Below are positions 26,247 through 36,600 of a stretch of 64,000 nucleotides of DNA, piece by piece (position 1 is the first letter of the stretch; each line of letters opens with the position of its first letter). The DNA is from CAG-873 sp910578365 (GTDB lineage Bacteria > Bacteroidota > Bacteroidia > Bacteroidales > Muribaculaceae), in the NCBI GenBank assembly GCA_951635545.1, contig OX620685.1, forward strand, positions 930,001 through 994,000, read 5' to 3'. Both the position numbers and the translations under genes were made by a program. The notes beneath the pieces were generated by a model that saw nothing but the letters and a program-made list of their open reading frames with translations, ran no database searches and had not been told where the DNA came from.

Positions 26247-26462
26247 ATGAAAAAGTTAGTTCTCATGCTCGCTGTAGCTTTCAGCCTAAGCCTCTTCTCC
26301 TGCGGTAACGGCGAAGCCACCAAGGCCGCTGACTCTGTAGACAGCGCTGCTACTCCCGAAGTTGTAGAAGCTGCCGTTGTAGAAGAAACTGTTGACTCTG
26401 CTGCTGACAGCGCTACTGTAGTTGCTGAAGTTGTAGAAGCTCCCGTTGAAGCTGCTGAATAA
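26247..26462 (+). CDS. Small acidic Val/Ala/Glu-rich lipoprotein
   Basis: A 71-residue protein starting MKKLVLMLAVAFSLSLFSCG, a lipoprotein signal with Cys at about residue 19. ATG 26247 is preferred over 26220 because it begins the signal peptide directly. The mature part is very acidic and made of repeats of Ala, Val, Glu, Asp and Ser (VVEAAVVEETVDSAADSA). No fold is recognised; it is probably a disordered envelope lipoprotein. It has its own promoter and a strong terminator, so it is monocistronic. Confidence 0.8.
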   Translation: MKKLVLMLAVAFSLSLFSCGNGEATKAADSVDSAATPEVVEAAVVEETVDSAADSATVVAEVVEAPVEAAE

Positions 26463-26488
26463 TCGACAACTCGGTTCAACCTCATAGT

Positions 26489-26520
26489 AAAGCCTACCTG
26501 CATGCAGGTAGGCTTTATTT
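26489..26520 (+). terminator. Terminator of the small lipoprotein gene
   Basis: AAAGCCTACCTG (26489-26500) pairs perfectly with CAGGTAGGCTTT (26505-26516), followed by T-rich sequence. Confidence 0.92.
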
Positions 26521-26551
26521 TTGTATATATCATATCTTTTTCGTAACTTTG
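26520..26551 (+). promoter_or_regulatory. Promoter of the NfnAB-type operon
   Basis: TTTG (26520-26523), a 20-bp spacer, then TAACTTTG (26544-26551). It overlaps the tail of the preceding terminator and places the start codon at 26591 rather than 26549. Confidence 0.75.
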
Positions 26552-26590
26552 CCTGTACCCGCACCAAATATATTATTAGCACTTAAATCT

Positions 26591-27373
26591 ATGTTTGAAA
26601 TAGTCCATAAAGAACATTTCTCGGAGAATGTGGTACGCCTCGACGTTAAGGCGCCCATGATAGCGCGCGCCCGCAAACCGGGCCACTTTGTGATAGTGCG
26701 CTGCGGAGAAAAAGGCGAACGCATTCCGCTGACCATAGCAGACGCCGATGTGGCCAAGGGCATTATCACTCTGGTGATACAGGCCGTTGGCGTGAGCACA
26801 CGCAAGATATGCGCGCTCGAGCCCGGCGATTGCCTTACCGACGTAGTCGGCCCGCTGGGTCGCGCCACCGACATCAAGAAGCGCGGCACTGTGGTATGCT
26901 GCGGCGGAGGCGTGGGTGTGGCCCCGCTGCTGCCTATCATTAAGGCCATGAAAGAGGCCGGCAACAGAGTGGTCAGCGTGCTCGCCGCCCGAACCAAGGA
27001 CCTCATTATTCTCGAAGACCAGGTGCGAAGCCACTCCGACGAGGTGATTATAATGACCGACGACGGCAGTTACGGCACCAAAGGACTTGTGACCAACGGT
27101 GTAGAGCAAGTGATACAGCGAGAAAAAGTCGACGAGGTAGTTACCATCGGACCGGCCGTGATGATGAAATTCGTGGCAAAACTCACCCGGGAGTACAACG
27201 TGCCGACCATCTGCTCGCTCAACACCATAATGGTCGACGGCACCGGCATGTGCGGAGCCTGCCGCGTGACTGTAGGCGGCAAAATGCGCTTTGTGTGTGT
27301 CGACGGACCCGAATTCGACGCACACCAGGTTGATTTCGATGAAATGCTCATGCGCATGCGCGCCTATAACTGA
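26591..27373 (+). CDS. Ferredoxin-NADP+ reductase-like subunit (NfnA / SudB type)
   Basis: A 260-residue flavoprotein subunit of the NfnA/sulfide dehydrogenase beta type. ATG 26591 was chosen from the promoter position. An N-terminal FAD-binding barrel is followed by an NAD-binding domain with the glycine-rich CCGGGVGVAPLLPI. A C-terminal [2Fe-2S] site shows DGTGMCGACRVTVGG and RFVCVDGPEFD (four cysteines). In NfnAB this subunit pairs with a GltA-like subunit to couple NADH, ferredoxin and NADP+. That partner is encoded 11 bp downstream but is disrupted here. Confidence 0.88.
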   Translation: MFEIVHKEHFSENVVRLDVKAPMIARARKPGHFVIVRCGEKGERIPLTIADADVAKGIITLVIQAVGVSTRKICALEPGDCLTDVVGPLGRATDIKKRGTVVCCGGGVGVAPLLPIIKAMKEAGNRVVSVLAARTKDLIILEDQVRSHSDEVIIMTDDGSYGTKGLVTNGVEQVIQREKVDEVVTIGPAVMMKFVAKLTREYNVPTICSLNTIMVDGTGMCGACRVTVGGKMRFVCVDGPEFDAHQVDFDEMLMRMRAYN

Positions 27374-27580
27374 CCAATACCACCATGAACCAAGAAAAAG
27401 AACTCCATAACCGCGACGCCGCATGGCGCGAGGAACTGCGCGCGGCTATGCCCGCACGCGAACGAAGCGCAATACCACGCGCCACAATGAACATGCTCGA
27501 CCCCGAGCACCGCGTAACATGTAACGAAGAAGTCAACTGCGGTCTTACCGCCGAGCAGGCAGTGCTCGAGGCCACCCGCT

Positions 27581-29115
27581 CACGGCTCTTTCATTTAAAC
27601 TAAAATAAAAAGCATGACTTCCCCTACCCGGTTCATTGTGAATCGGGCAATATTCTGTGTCTGTCTGTCAACGAGTTATTCTGGTGTCAAAATCTTATTT
27701 TTTTCATTTTTGGCTTAAAAATCGCATCAGCCGAGTAAAGCTCATTGAGATATGTCTCATCAGTTCGGCTATGCCTTTATTCTTATCCGATCGTTTTTTG
27801 CGAAGTCCTTTCCATATTGAGAACACCGAGTAAACTATTCTCTGTATGGTGTCGAGGTTTCGGGCGGCTCTTGTCGACTTACGTTTTATATTGTCCTGCT
27901 GGAGATTGTAGTCCAGGCCCCAGTGCATGCTTTCTATCGACCAGTGGTTGCGCACGATGATTCCGAGCTTCGGAGTCTTCGTAGGCATACTGCTGACATA
28001 CAGGCGTTTTTCCGAAGTGCGCATCCCTGTTGACTTTTTGACTGTAGATGATTCATACTCTATGATGGTCATGTTTCCGCCCCACTTCTCTTTGTCGGCG
28101 ATAATGTCCAGTCCGTCATATACGCGGTAGGTTCTCGTCTCTATCCTGCCGTGGGCCAGTTCGGGACCTTCGGTGTAAGAATATACCGGTGTGTGTTCCA
28201 CTAGCCTGTCCTCAATGCCGTATCGCAATGACGGCTGGTTGGCTTTGAGTTCTATCAGAAAGTCACCCCCTTTCTTTCTGATTTTCTCGACAATGTCCTT
28301 CTGCATAGACATGGCGTCGGCTGTGACAATCTTTCCTGCGACATCTATTTTATCAAGAAGTATCGGTACGGCCTTTATCTCGTTGCTCTTTTCCTGACAG
28401 GCTTCGGTGGCGATTGTTATGCCGGTGCTGAACGAATAGGCAGAGACGATATCCGGGCTACGCCCGTTTTCCTGAACGGTGCCGCGCTCGGCTTTGCCGT
28501 CAATGCAGATTATTTCAATGATGCGGCTGGCGCAGGTCAGTCTTTCAAGGAATATGTCTGCGAACTGCTGCATCCTGTCGGCCATATCCATATCGTTGAT
28601 GCCGTTCTCCACACGGCAAAGCGTGGCCTCAGATGGTACGCCGTTCCTCAACATGCCCATTTTGTGTAATTTGTTGAGGTTGTATCTGCCGAACTCCAAT
28701 ATCTCGGCTCGTCCGATGCATCCGGCCATACGTCCGAGTATCATCAGCATGATGATATCGTTGAGGCTGTGACGGAAATTGCCTTTGTCCAATCTACGGA
28801 AATCCGGCACGGATGAGGCAAATGCTCGAAGCTCTTCCATGATACTGCGCCTTGTGTCAAATTTATTGTGTACTTTTGCGGTATGATCAGGCGCATAGGC
28901 GTCAGTCGAACAGACTTGGTCAAGTGGCTTCATTTTTAGCGTAACTCTTTGATTATCACCTATAAAGTTACTAAAAATCTGTCACTTGACCAAATTTTTA
29001 TTGTACTTATTCTCTTGAAAATCAGAGGTTAAAGTCTCTCTCCGTCCGTACTGCTCTCGCTATAAAACAACACATTTGTCGAGAATGAGACGAAATCTTA
29101 AATGAAAGAGCCGTG
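27581..29115 (-). mobile_element. ISAs1-family insertion sequence, 1535 bp
   Basis: Perfect 18-bp terminal repeats (CACGGCTCTTTCATTTAA at 27581-27598, complement at 29098-29115). A 9-bp target duplication CCACCCGCT flanks the element (27572-27580 and 29116-29124). One transposase is encoded on the minus strand. The precise duplication shows a recent, clean insertion into the NfnB-type gene. Confidence 0.95.
27704..28933 (-). CDS. ISAs1 family transposase
   Basis: A 409-residue DDE transposase of the ISAs1 (H-repeat associated) family. Features are the DDE_Tnp_1-associated N-terminal region (SSVPDFRRLDKGNFRHSL, LNDIIMLMILGRMAGC), the first Asp in IICIDGKAERG, the segment IVSAYSFSTGI, the second Asp in VTADAMSMQKDI, KGGDFLIELKANQPSL, and the Glu in HWSIESMHWGLDY. 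Length is normal. The start may be ATG 28933 or the internal MEELRAF start about 30 codons in; the former is in frame from the element end. It is probably functional. Confidence 0.93.
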   Translation of the reverse strand: MKPLDQVCSTDAYAPDHTAKVHNKFDTRRSIMEELRAFASSVPDFRRLDKGNFRHSLNDIIMLMILGRMAGCIGRAEILEFGRYNLNKLHKMGMLRNGVPSEATLCRVENGINDMDMADRMQQFADIFLERLTCASRIIEIICIDGKAERGTVQENGRSPDIVSAYSFSTGITIATEACQEKSNEIKAVPILLDKIDVAGKIVTADAMSMQKDIVEKIRKKGGDFLIELKANQPSLRYGIEDRLVEHTPVYSYTEGPELAHGRIETRTYRVYDGLDIIADKEKWGGNMTIIEYESSTVKKSTGMRTSEKRLYVSSMPTKTPKLGIIVRNHWSIESMHWGLDYNLQQDNIKRKSTRAARNLDTIQRIVYSVFSIWKGLRKKRSDKNKGIAELMRHISMSFTRLMRFLSQK

Positions 29116-30436
29116 CCACCCGCTGCCTCGACTGCCCCGACCCGCAGTGTGTGTCCGGCTGCCCGGTAGGTATCGACATCCCGGGCTTTGTCAAAAACAT
29201 ACAGCGCGGACGCAACGACTTTGCATCGCTGGTTCTGCGCTCCACAAGCGCTCTGCCTGCCGTATGCGGCCGTGTATGCCCGCAGGAAAAGCAGTGCGAA
29301 AGCCGTTGCATATACAACAAAATGAAAAAGCAGCCGGTGGCGATAGGCTGGCTCGAACGCTACGCCGCCGACGCTGCCCGCAATTCCGGTGCCCCATGCC
29401 CCATGCCGGCCGAGCGGAAAGGCGTGAAAGTGGCCGTGGCCGGAAGCGGACCGGCCGGACTGTCGTTTGCTGGCGAAATGATTATGCGCGGCTACGATGT
29501 AACCGTGTACGAGGCGCTGCATGAAATCGGAGGTGTACTCAAATACGGCATCCCTGAATTCCGACTGCCCAACGAAGTTGTCGACGCCGAACTCGACACA
29601 CTGCGCCGCCAGGGCGTGAAATTTGTAAGCGACGTAATCATAGGCAAGACACTGAGTTTCGACGACCTCCTCGCCGAGGGCTACAGCGGCATATTCGTGG
29701 CCAGCGGAGCCGGTTTGCCACGCTTCATGGGCATACCGGGCGAAAATCTCATAGGCATAATGTCGAGCAACGAATACCTTACCCGAGTGAACCTGATGGG
29801 CGCCGGACGCACTGATTTCGACACCCCCGTAAGCCAAGGCAAGCGCGTGGCTGTGGTGGGAGGCGGCAACACCGCCATGGACAGCGTGCGCACCGCCCGC
29901 CGACTCGGAGCCGACGAGGTGATGATTGTGTACCGCCGCAGCGAGGCCGAAATGCCGGCCCGCCTCGAAGAAGTGGCTCACGCCAAAGAAGAAGGAATAC
30001 ACTTTATGACACTGGCGAATCCGGTGGAATACCTCGGCGATGAGAGAGGCCATGTAAGAGCCATGCGCGTACAGCGTATGGAACTGGGCGAACCTGACGC
30101 CTCAGGACGCCGAAGCCCGCAGCCTATACCCGGAGCAATCGACGAAATCGAAATCGACGAAGTCATTGTTGCCGTAGGCGTGTCGCCCAACCCGCTTATT
30201 CCCAACTCAATAAAAGACCTCGAAGTTACACCGCGCGGCACTATTGCAGTGAACGAGAAGCTGCAGTCGTCGATTCCGACACTGTTCGCAGGCGGCGACA
30301 TCGTACGCGGCGGTGCCACAGTAATACTCGCCATGGGCGACGGCCGACACGCGGCTGCCGAAATGGCGCGGACTCTCGAAAGCGAGTAAACCCATAAGGG
30401 CTGCGAAAGCACCCTTAGATTGTAGATTAATCGGAA

Positions 30437-30466
30437 GGCGTTGTCGTGAGACAGTGCCTTTTTTTT
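30437..30466 (+). terminator. Terminator after the NfnB-type gene
   Basis: GGCGTTGTC (30437-30445) pairs with GACAGTGCC (30450-30458), with two G-U pairs, followed by eight T. It lies between convergent genes. Confidence 0.8.
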
Positions 30467-30481
30467 CGATAAATACAACGC

Positions 30482-33391
30482 CTACCTGGCCTTATCCACT
30501 GTTTTTATCTCCGCGAAAATACCGTTAAGGTATTCGGTAAGACTGGTTTCTCTGACAAGACCAAGTTTCTTTCTCAGACGGTAACGCGACATCTCCACGC
30601 TCCTGTAAGAGATATTAAACAGCTGTGCTATTTCCTTGCTGTTTAGCCCCATTATCAGATAGCAGCACACCCTCAGTTCGGTGGGGCTAAGGCCTGGATG
30701 CCGCTCCTGCAGATGCTTGGTAAAATTGCCGTAAGCGGCATCGAAGGTGCGTATGAAATTACGCCAGTCATCATCACGGGTTATATTTTCCTTAATCAGC
30801 GACTGTATTTTGGCTATTTGCCGCGACACCTCGCCGCTAAGCTCACTCCGGCTCAACCGCGTAAGCCTGTCGGATATATCCAGCAGAATTTCATTCTTAC
30901 GCACCACATTCATAGTTATGTTCGAAAGCTCCTCGGTTTTGTGCTGGACATCATTCTCCAGATGCCGGCTCTTCAGTTCGGCAATCTCGTAATCCTTAAG
31001 CAAGGATTCCTCTCTGGCCTTACGCCGCATATCCTCCAGTTCCTGTTCCTTGCGTGCCGCCACCTGACGCGACGCCCTGAATGCCACCCGTCTGAACCAG
31101 TAATATGCCAGAAGAAGAAGCGACAGAACAAGAAGCAGATACACAATCTTTGCCGCCGTAGACCTGTACCACGGGGGCAGTATACATATGGTCATTACCG
31201 CCTCGCTCGTAGTGCGGTTGAAGCTGTTGAAACTCCTCACATGCATCAGATACTGACCTTCGGGCAAATGGGTGTACTCCTTGTACGACATAGGCGAATA
31301 TTCACTCCATCCGCTATCATAGTTCTCAAGAAAGAAGCTATACGACACAGCCTTGTCGGCACGATACTCCACCATCACCGCCTCAGCCCTGAGTGAATTC
31401 ATAGAGAATGGCAGACTCACCATATCGCAGGCGGCATCATTCGGATACAGAGTACTGACACTGTCGCCATACGCCTGCAACACACGAAAATATACTTGCT
31501 TGCCACTTCGATGTTCGGGCGATACGGCAAGATTGACATCATAAAAGCCATCCTGCATGGACACAATCATCCGGTTGTCGTTTATAAAATTAAGATTTTC
31601 GAAACCGGGTATAATCTGGTCCGCAATCGGCGAGAAAGTAATACTGTCAGCGACAAGCTCTCCGGAAAGATTCCTTGTCAGACGGGTCACTGAATTTTCG
31701 CTTATGGTCCAGATGTCGCCGCGCGGCGACTGATGAAACATCGGAGCCACAGGGGTATTCAGCATGGCATTCAGTTTTTTATGAGGTACAATGGAGCGTC
31801 CGTCAGCGGCAAGCGACGAAAATCCGCCATCTGAAATCATCACCGGTTTTCCGTCGTACATGGCAAGCGACACACTGCGGGTATGCGGCAGACCGTGCTC
31901 CTGATTAAAAAACTGATTCGATACAAAGCTGTTACGCTCCGGATTTATAGTCAGGCGATATATACCTTTGAGCCAATGTGCTATCCACACATCGCCATTA
32001 CCATCAATCTGAAATCGTCCGCCGATATCGTTATATCCGTCAACCGGCCCGCGGTTGACCCAACGACCGCCTTCGAGATGCAGCATATAAAATGTTTCGT
32101 ATGTCGATACCAGCAAGTAATCAGGCGATTGCGGCAGCTCCCCTACCGACCATGTGCCGGGGATTCCATCGATGCGCGTCATTAAGCGACTGTCGCCGAC
32201 ATATAGTCCGGCGTCGCTGCACACAAATATCCGGCCGTCGATATCCTTCACATCCCATATCTGTCCGGACACAAGCGGCTTCAGACGCGGAGGCTCGGGG
32301 GTTGTACTGTCGCTGTACGGCATCACAAACAAACCCTGGTTGGTGCCGAGATACAAGTCGTCGCCGCTTCGAAGCGAAACATATCCGGCACCATAACGCG
32401 AAGTAGCCCCTAACAGACTGTAATAAGGCAGGTCGACCTGTATCATGTCTATACCATTGTCCAGTCCGAGCCACAGATTGTTGTCGTCATCGAAATAAGC
32501 CGACAGCACCGTGTTGTTCTGAAGGCCCGTTTCGATGTTGGCAAACGTACAGCGCCCGCTGCGGATATTAATAATCATCACACCGTTGCTTACTGTTCCG
32601 AACACATAGTTGTCATCCTTGGCGGCAGCACAGAACACCTGCGACGAACACAAAAAATCATCCGCCCCAAGATTGAGCGGCTGTATTTTGCCGTGTTCGA
32701 GCGTAAATAATCCATGATATTCGGTCACAATCATAACACCGTTGAAATATGGCAGGAACTCCACCACCCTGGCATTAGCGGGCAGACTGCCGCGCGGCAG
32801 ATTCTTAAGCCGCCCGTAGTCGAGTTCGGCTATGCCGCCATGCGCCAGCGCCACATATATACGTCCGTTGAGGGACGCCGATGCCGTAATCCGCTCGCCG
32901 GTCTTGAACGGCTTAATGCTTTTTCCGTCGTACTCAAATAGATAATTGTCGGACTGAAACCACACATTTCCATTCTTCTGCAGAGTAAATATATTCCATA
33001 TCTCCTTGAAAGACGATACACTCGCCGGCAGAAGAGCTGTCAGACTCTTATAGCTGAAGTTGCCTGAATCCGACTCATACGAGAAATAACCGAATTCTTC
33101 GCTTCCACCGGCATACAGACGCGATTTCTCAGAATCGTACAGCAATGCACGCACAGTGGAGCCATAATCTATTCCCTGAAGCTGCCACACATCGCTGTCA
33201 TATACAAGCAGACCGTTTTTATTGCCGAAAAACATCCGGCCCAGTGTATCGTTGGCCACCGTCCATGTCTGCGGGCCCCCTTCATGCGATTTTTTGGGAA
33301 AACTCCTCACAATAGGGTACGACCCCATACAGGACAATGCCGCGAGCACTGCCATGAGCAACAAAGCAAAAATACGGTTTAGTCCTTTCAT
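30482..33391 (-). CDS. Membrane sensor-regulator (propeller, Y_Y_Y, LuxR-type HTH)
   Basis: A 969-residue one-component regulator. A signal sequence is followed by a large periplasmic beta-propeller sensor (repeats such as NLWLGLDNGI, DVWIAHWLKGIYRL) and a Y_Y_Y-type domain (YRADKAVSYSFFLENYDSGWSEYS). A transmembrane helix lies at about 750-770 (KIVYLLLVLSLLLLAYYWF), then a coiled coil. The C-terminal LuxR-type HTH is at about 905-955 (LSPTELRVCCYLIMGLNSKEIAQLFNIS). No histidine kinase or receiver domain is present, so it likely signals directly to DNA. Divergent from susC, it probably activates the glucan locus on sensing an oligosaccharide. Confidence 0.9.
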   Translation of the reverse strand: MKGLNRIFALLLMAVLAALSCMGSYPIVRSFPKKSHEGGPQTWTVANDTLGRMFFGNKNGLLVYDSDVWQLQGIDYGSTVRALLYDSEKSRLYAGGSEEFGYFSYESDSGNFSYKSLTALLPASVSSFKEIWNIFTLQKNGNVWFQSDNYLFEYDGKSIKPFKTGERITASASLNGRIYVALAHGGIAELDYGRLKNLPRGSLPANARVVEFLPYFNGVMIVTEYHGLFTLEHGKIQPLNLGADDFLCSSQVFCAAAKDDNYVFGTVSNGVMIINIRSGRCTFANIETGLQNNTVLSAYFDDDNNLWLGLDNGIDMIQVDLPYYSLLGATSRYGAGYVSLRSGDDLYLGTNQGLFVMPYSDSTTPEPPRLKPLVSGQIWDVKDIDGRIFVCSDAGLYVGDSRLMTRIDGIPGTWSVGELPQSPDYLLVSTYETFYMLHLEGGRWVNRGPVDGYNDIGGRFQIDGNGDVWIAHWLKGIYRLTINPERNSFVSNQFFNQEHGLPHTRSVSLAMYDGKPVMISDGGFSSLAADGRSIVPHKKLNAMLNTPVAPMFHQSPRGDIWTISENSVTRLTRNLSGELVADSITFSPIADQIIPGFENLNFINDNRMIVSMQDGFYDVNLAVSPEHRSGKQVYFRVLQAYGDSVSTLYPNDAACDMVSLPFSMNSLRAEAVMVEYRADKAVSYSFFLENYDSGWSEYSPMSYKEYTHLPEGQYLMHVRSFNSFNRTTSEAVMTICILPPWYRSTAAKIVYLLLVLSLLLLAYYWFRRVAFRASRQVAARKEQELEDMRRKAREESLLKDYEIAELKSRHLENDVQHKTEELSNITMNVVRKNEILLDISDRLTRLSRSELSGEVSRQIAKIQSLIKENITRDDDWRNFIRTFDAAYGNFTKHLQERHPGLSPTELRVCCYLIMGLNSKEIAQLFNISYRSVEMSRYRLRKKLGLVRETSLTEYLNGIFAEIKTVDKAR

Positions 33392-33415
33392 GGGATAATT
33401 TTTTACAAAGATACT

Positions 33416-33423
33416 GATAATTG
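33416..33423 (-). promoter_or_regulatory. Promoter (-7 box) of the sensor-regulator gene
   Basis: The minus strand reads TATCTTTG about 25 bp before the ATG at 33391. Confidence 0.55.
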
Positions 33424-33567
33424 TGCGAACTAAATAGCATGTGTGAGTTATGTTTTAAAACATATTTTATTTATTTCGCTTATTTACAGCTATTTGAATT
33501 TATTTTGTAGGGTATATGTAGAGTTGTATTTTTATGCAGGTTGAGTTTTTGAGAATGAATTTTATGT

Positions 33568-33597
33568 TTTGTATATATAAAATAATACTTAACTTTG
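33568..33597 (+). promoter_or_regulatory. Promoter of the susC-susD operon
   Basis: TTTG (33568-33571), an 18-bp spacer, then TAACTTTG (33590-33597). The predicted 5' UTR of about 80 nt leads to ATG 33685. The 145 bp upstream are AT-rich and likely hold the regulator-binding site, with no clear dyad seen. Confidence 0.75.
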
Positions 33598-33684
33598 CAC
33601 CGAAATACAACCGTGCGCCATAAAAACGATGCACACTACTATTACAAGCAATCATTAATCACAGACCTCAAACCTAATAACGGC

Positions 33685-36600
33685 ATGAGAAAACATTTAC
33701 TCCTTCTATTTATTCTTATATGCGACATCAGCGTATGGGCCCAGCTGCGGGTAAGCGGCACCGTCTATACAGCTGACGATGGCGAACCGGCAATCGGAGC
33801 AACCGTACGCGTGCTTGAAAATCCATCGAATGTAATCGATACCGATTTTGACGGAAAATATGAAATTAGCGTCAATGCAGGTCAGACACTCGAGTTCAGC
33901 TATGTTGGCTGCGACCCTGTGCAGAAGAAAATAAACGAGAGCCAGACTCTCGATGTTACACTTCACAATATATCGGTACTCGATGAAGTGGTGGTAATCG
34001 GTTACGGAACAATGAAAAAAAGCGACCTTACCGGTTCGGTAACATCGGTAGCATCCGACAAGCTGCAGAAAACCCCGGCTCCCTCTCTGGCTAACGCTCT
34101 TCAGGGCCAGGCTGCCGGCGTGACTGTCAACTCTCTTAGCGGGCGCCCGGGTGCTGCAGCCGAAGTTCGCATTCGCGGTGTAGGCAACGTTACATCGTCG
34201 GCTCCCATCTATGTGGTCGACGGCATCATTACCGATGATATAAGCTTCCTGTCGCCGAACGATATCGAAAACACCGAGATATTGAAAGATGCGTCAGCCA
34301 CAGCCATCTACGGCAGCCGTGGTGCCAATGGCGTAATCATAGTCACCACCCGTGCAGGCCAGACCGGCCAGCGGGCCCGCATTAGCTTCGATGCTTATGC
34401 CGGCGTTCAGCAGCGATGGAGAAAACTCGATGTGATGAATGCCAACGAATTCGCCGAAGCTTACATAAACATAAACGGCAACAAGACATCGAAGAAATAT
34501 TATGCCGAAAACGGATTCAACAAATGGCTCCGCACTTTCAAGGGACTTGCATCGTCGCCTTACTATCCTACTATATACGACCCTGACACCAATCCTGACG
34601 GTTTCGACTACGCATCACAGGATACCGACTGGCAGGACGAAGTATTCCGCGACGCATGGATTCAGAACTACCACATGTCGGTTGACGGTGGCAGCGACAA
34701 ATTCACTTACTCGATGAGCGGAAGCTGGTTCAAACAGGAAGGTACCCTCATAGGTTCGGACTACAGCCGCTTCACCGCACGACTCAACACCAGCTACAAG
34801 GCCACCGACTGGCTCAAGATAGGCGAGAACATATCGTTTATGGCCGGAGTGGCGAAAAACGCATACGAAAGCGGCGACAACACATCGAGTCCGATGTCGA
34901 ACATGCTTTCGGCAGCATTCGCCATGGCTCCCTGGGATCCGACACACTATCCCGCCGGAAGCGTCAACCGCAACGGTAAAGACCTCAGCGGCGGAATTTC
35001 GGCCGGCTCGAACTTCACCAATGTGACCAACCCGTTCAGCATGCTTGAATACAACCATCCGCACAACCGCACCGAGCGCTGGGTAGGCAATGTATTCGCC
35101 GAAATCACCCCTCTGCCATACCTCACATTCAGAAGTACATACAGCTTCGACTATCGAGTAGGCCTTAACAAAAGCTTCGCTGACGCCTATGAGGTATCGG
35201 CATACGACAAACGCGAAGAAAACTTCCTGGCTTCCGACATAAACCGCACCTACAACTACCAGGTCGACAATATTCTCACTTACGCCCGCAAAATAGGCAA
35301 GCATGACTTCTCGATAATGGCCGGCCAGACCGTTGAGGAATACTCATACTACGGTATTGGCGCCAGCGGCTCGTCGATTCTGAATCCGGTGGAACGCAAC
35401 TGGTATCTCTCGCAGGTTACCGACAACTTCTCGCGCCCGAGCGACTCGGTAGGCCGCAGCCGCCGCTTCTCGTGGCTCGGTCGTGTACACTACAGCTTCA
35501 ACGACCGCTATCTGGCAACCGTCAACTTCCGTGCCGACGGCTCGAGCAAGTTCCCCGAAAAAGCCTGGGGTTACTTCCCGTCGTTCGCACTGGCGTGGCG
35601 CATGAACCAGGAGGCATTCCTGCGCGATGTAACATGGCTCTCCAACCTCAAGCTGCGCTTAGGCTGGGGTAAGGTCGGCAACGACAACATCAACAACAAC
35701 GCATTCCTGCTCACCATGTTCAACACCGGTCCGACATTTGTCGACTACGTGTTCGGAGCCGACCAGCAACTCGCCAGCGGCGCCACCGTATTAACCTGGA
35801 TAAACAATGGCGGACACTGGGAAAACACCGCCCAGTGGAGTGCAGGTGTCGATTTCGGCTTCTTCAACAACCGTCTGAACGGCTCACTCGACGCGTTTAT
35901 CCGCGACACTCAGGACATGCTTATGAGCGTCAACGCCCCCGCTCACGTGGGCAACCGCTATCCAGCCATGGCAAACGTGGGCGAAGTACGCAACAAAGGT
36001 ATAGAAATAAGCCTGAACTACGACAACAGCATCGGACGCGACTTCCACTACAGCATTGGAGGCAACGTGTCGTTCATCGACAACAAGCTTACTCACCTTA
36101 ACGGCGGATCGGTAATACGCAGCAACTACGACGGCGTGCAGGTGGTAGACGAAGGACACTCGCTAAATTACTTCTGGGGATACCGCTACGAAGGCGTATA
36201 CCGCAGCGACGAAGAAGTTCTCGAACACCTTAGCGGCTACAATGCAGCCAACACCCCCTTCCACGCAGGCGATGCCCGCTACGCCGACATCAACAACGAC
36301 GGCATAATCGACTCCAACGACCGCGTCGACCTGGGCAACTCCATACCCTGGCTCAACTACGGTATAAACTTGGCCGCATACTGGAAAAACTTTGACTTAC
36401 AGCTCTTTTTCCAGGGCGTAGGCGGAAACAAAATATACAACCAGAAGCGCATGCAGCTTGAAAGCAACGGAAGCAGCTCGGTGCTTTCGCCGGTGATGGC
36501 CGACGTATGGACCACAGACAACCCCGACGGATCGCTCCCGAACGCAGTCAACTCGGTCAACTACTACACCAGCGACCGCTTCCTTGAGTCCGGCTCGTAT

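Larger units (their letters stand above)
27385..30389 (+). pseudogene. GltA/NfnB-type glutamate synthase-like subunit, split by an ISAs1 element
   Basis: The N-terminal 65 codons (27385-27580, ending EATR) and the rest (from 29125, starting CLDCPDPQC) join in one frame once the IS and one copy of its target duplication are removed. That gives about 486 residues, normal for the family. The 3' part has cysteine clusters for [4Fe-4S] centres (CVSGCPVGID, CGRVCPQEKQCESRC), the FAD motif VAGSGPAGLSFAGE, the NADPH motif VVGGGNTAMDSVRTARR and the C-terminal FAGGDIVRGG. A GTG at 29151 could restart translation, but the product would lack the N-terminus and part of the cluster region. The intact gene would partner the NfnA-like subunit. 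Confidence 0.9.

Noticed and set aside
29022..30053. 343-codon minus-strand ORF over the NfnB-type gene
   Set aside because: It is a high-GC shadow frame opposite a clearly conserved flavoprotein; its His/Ala-rich translation matches nothing.
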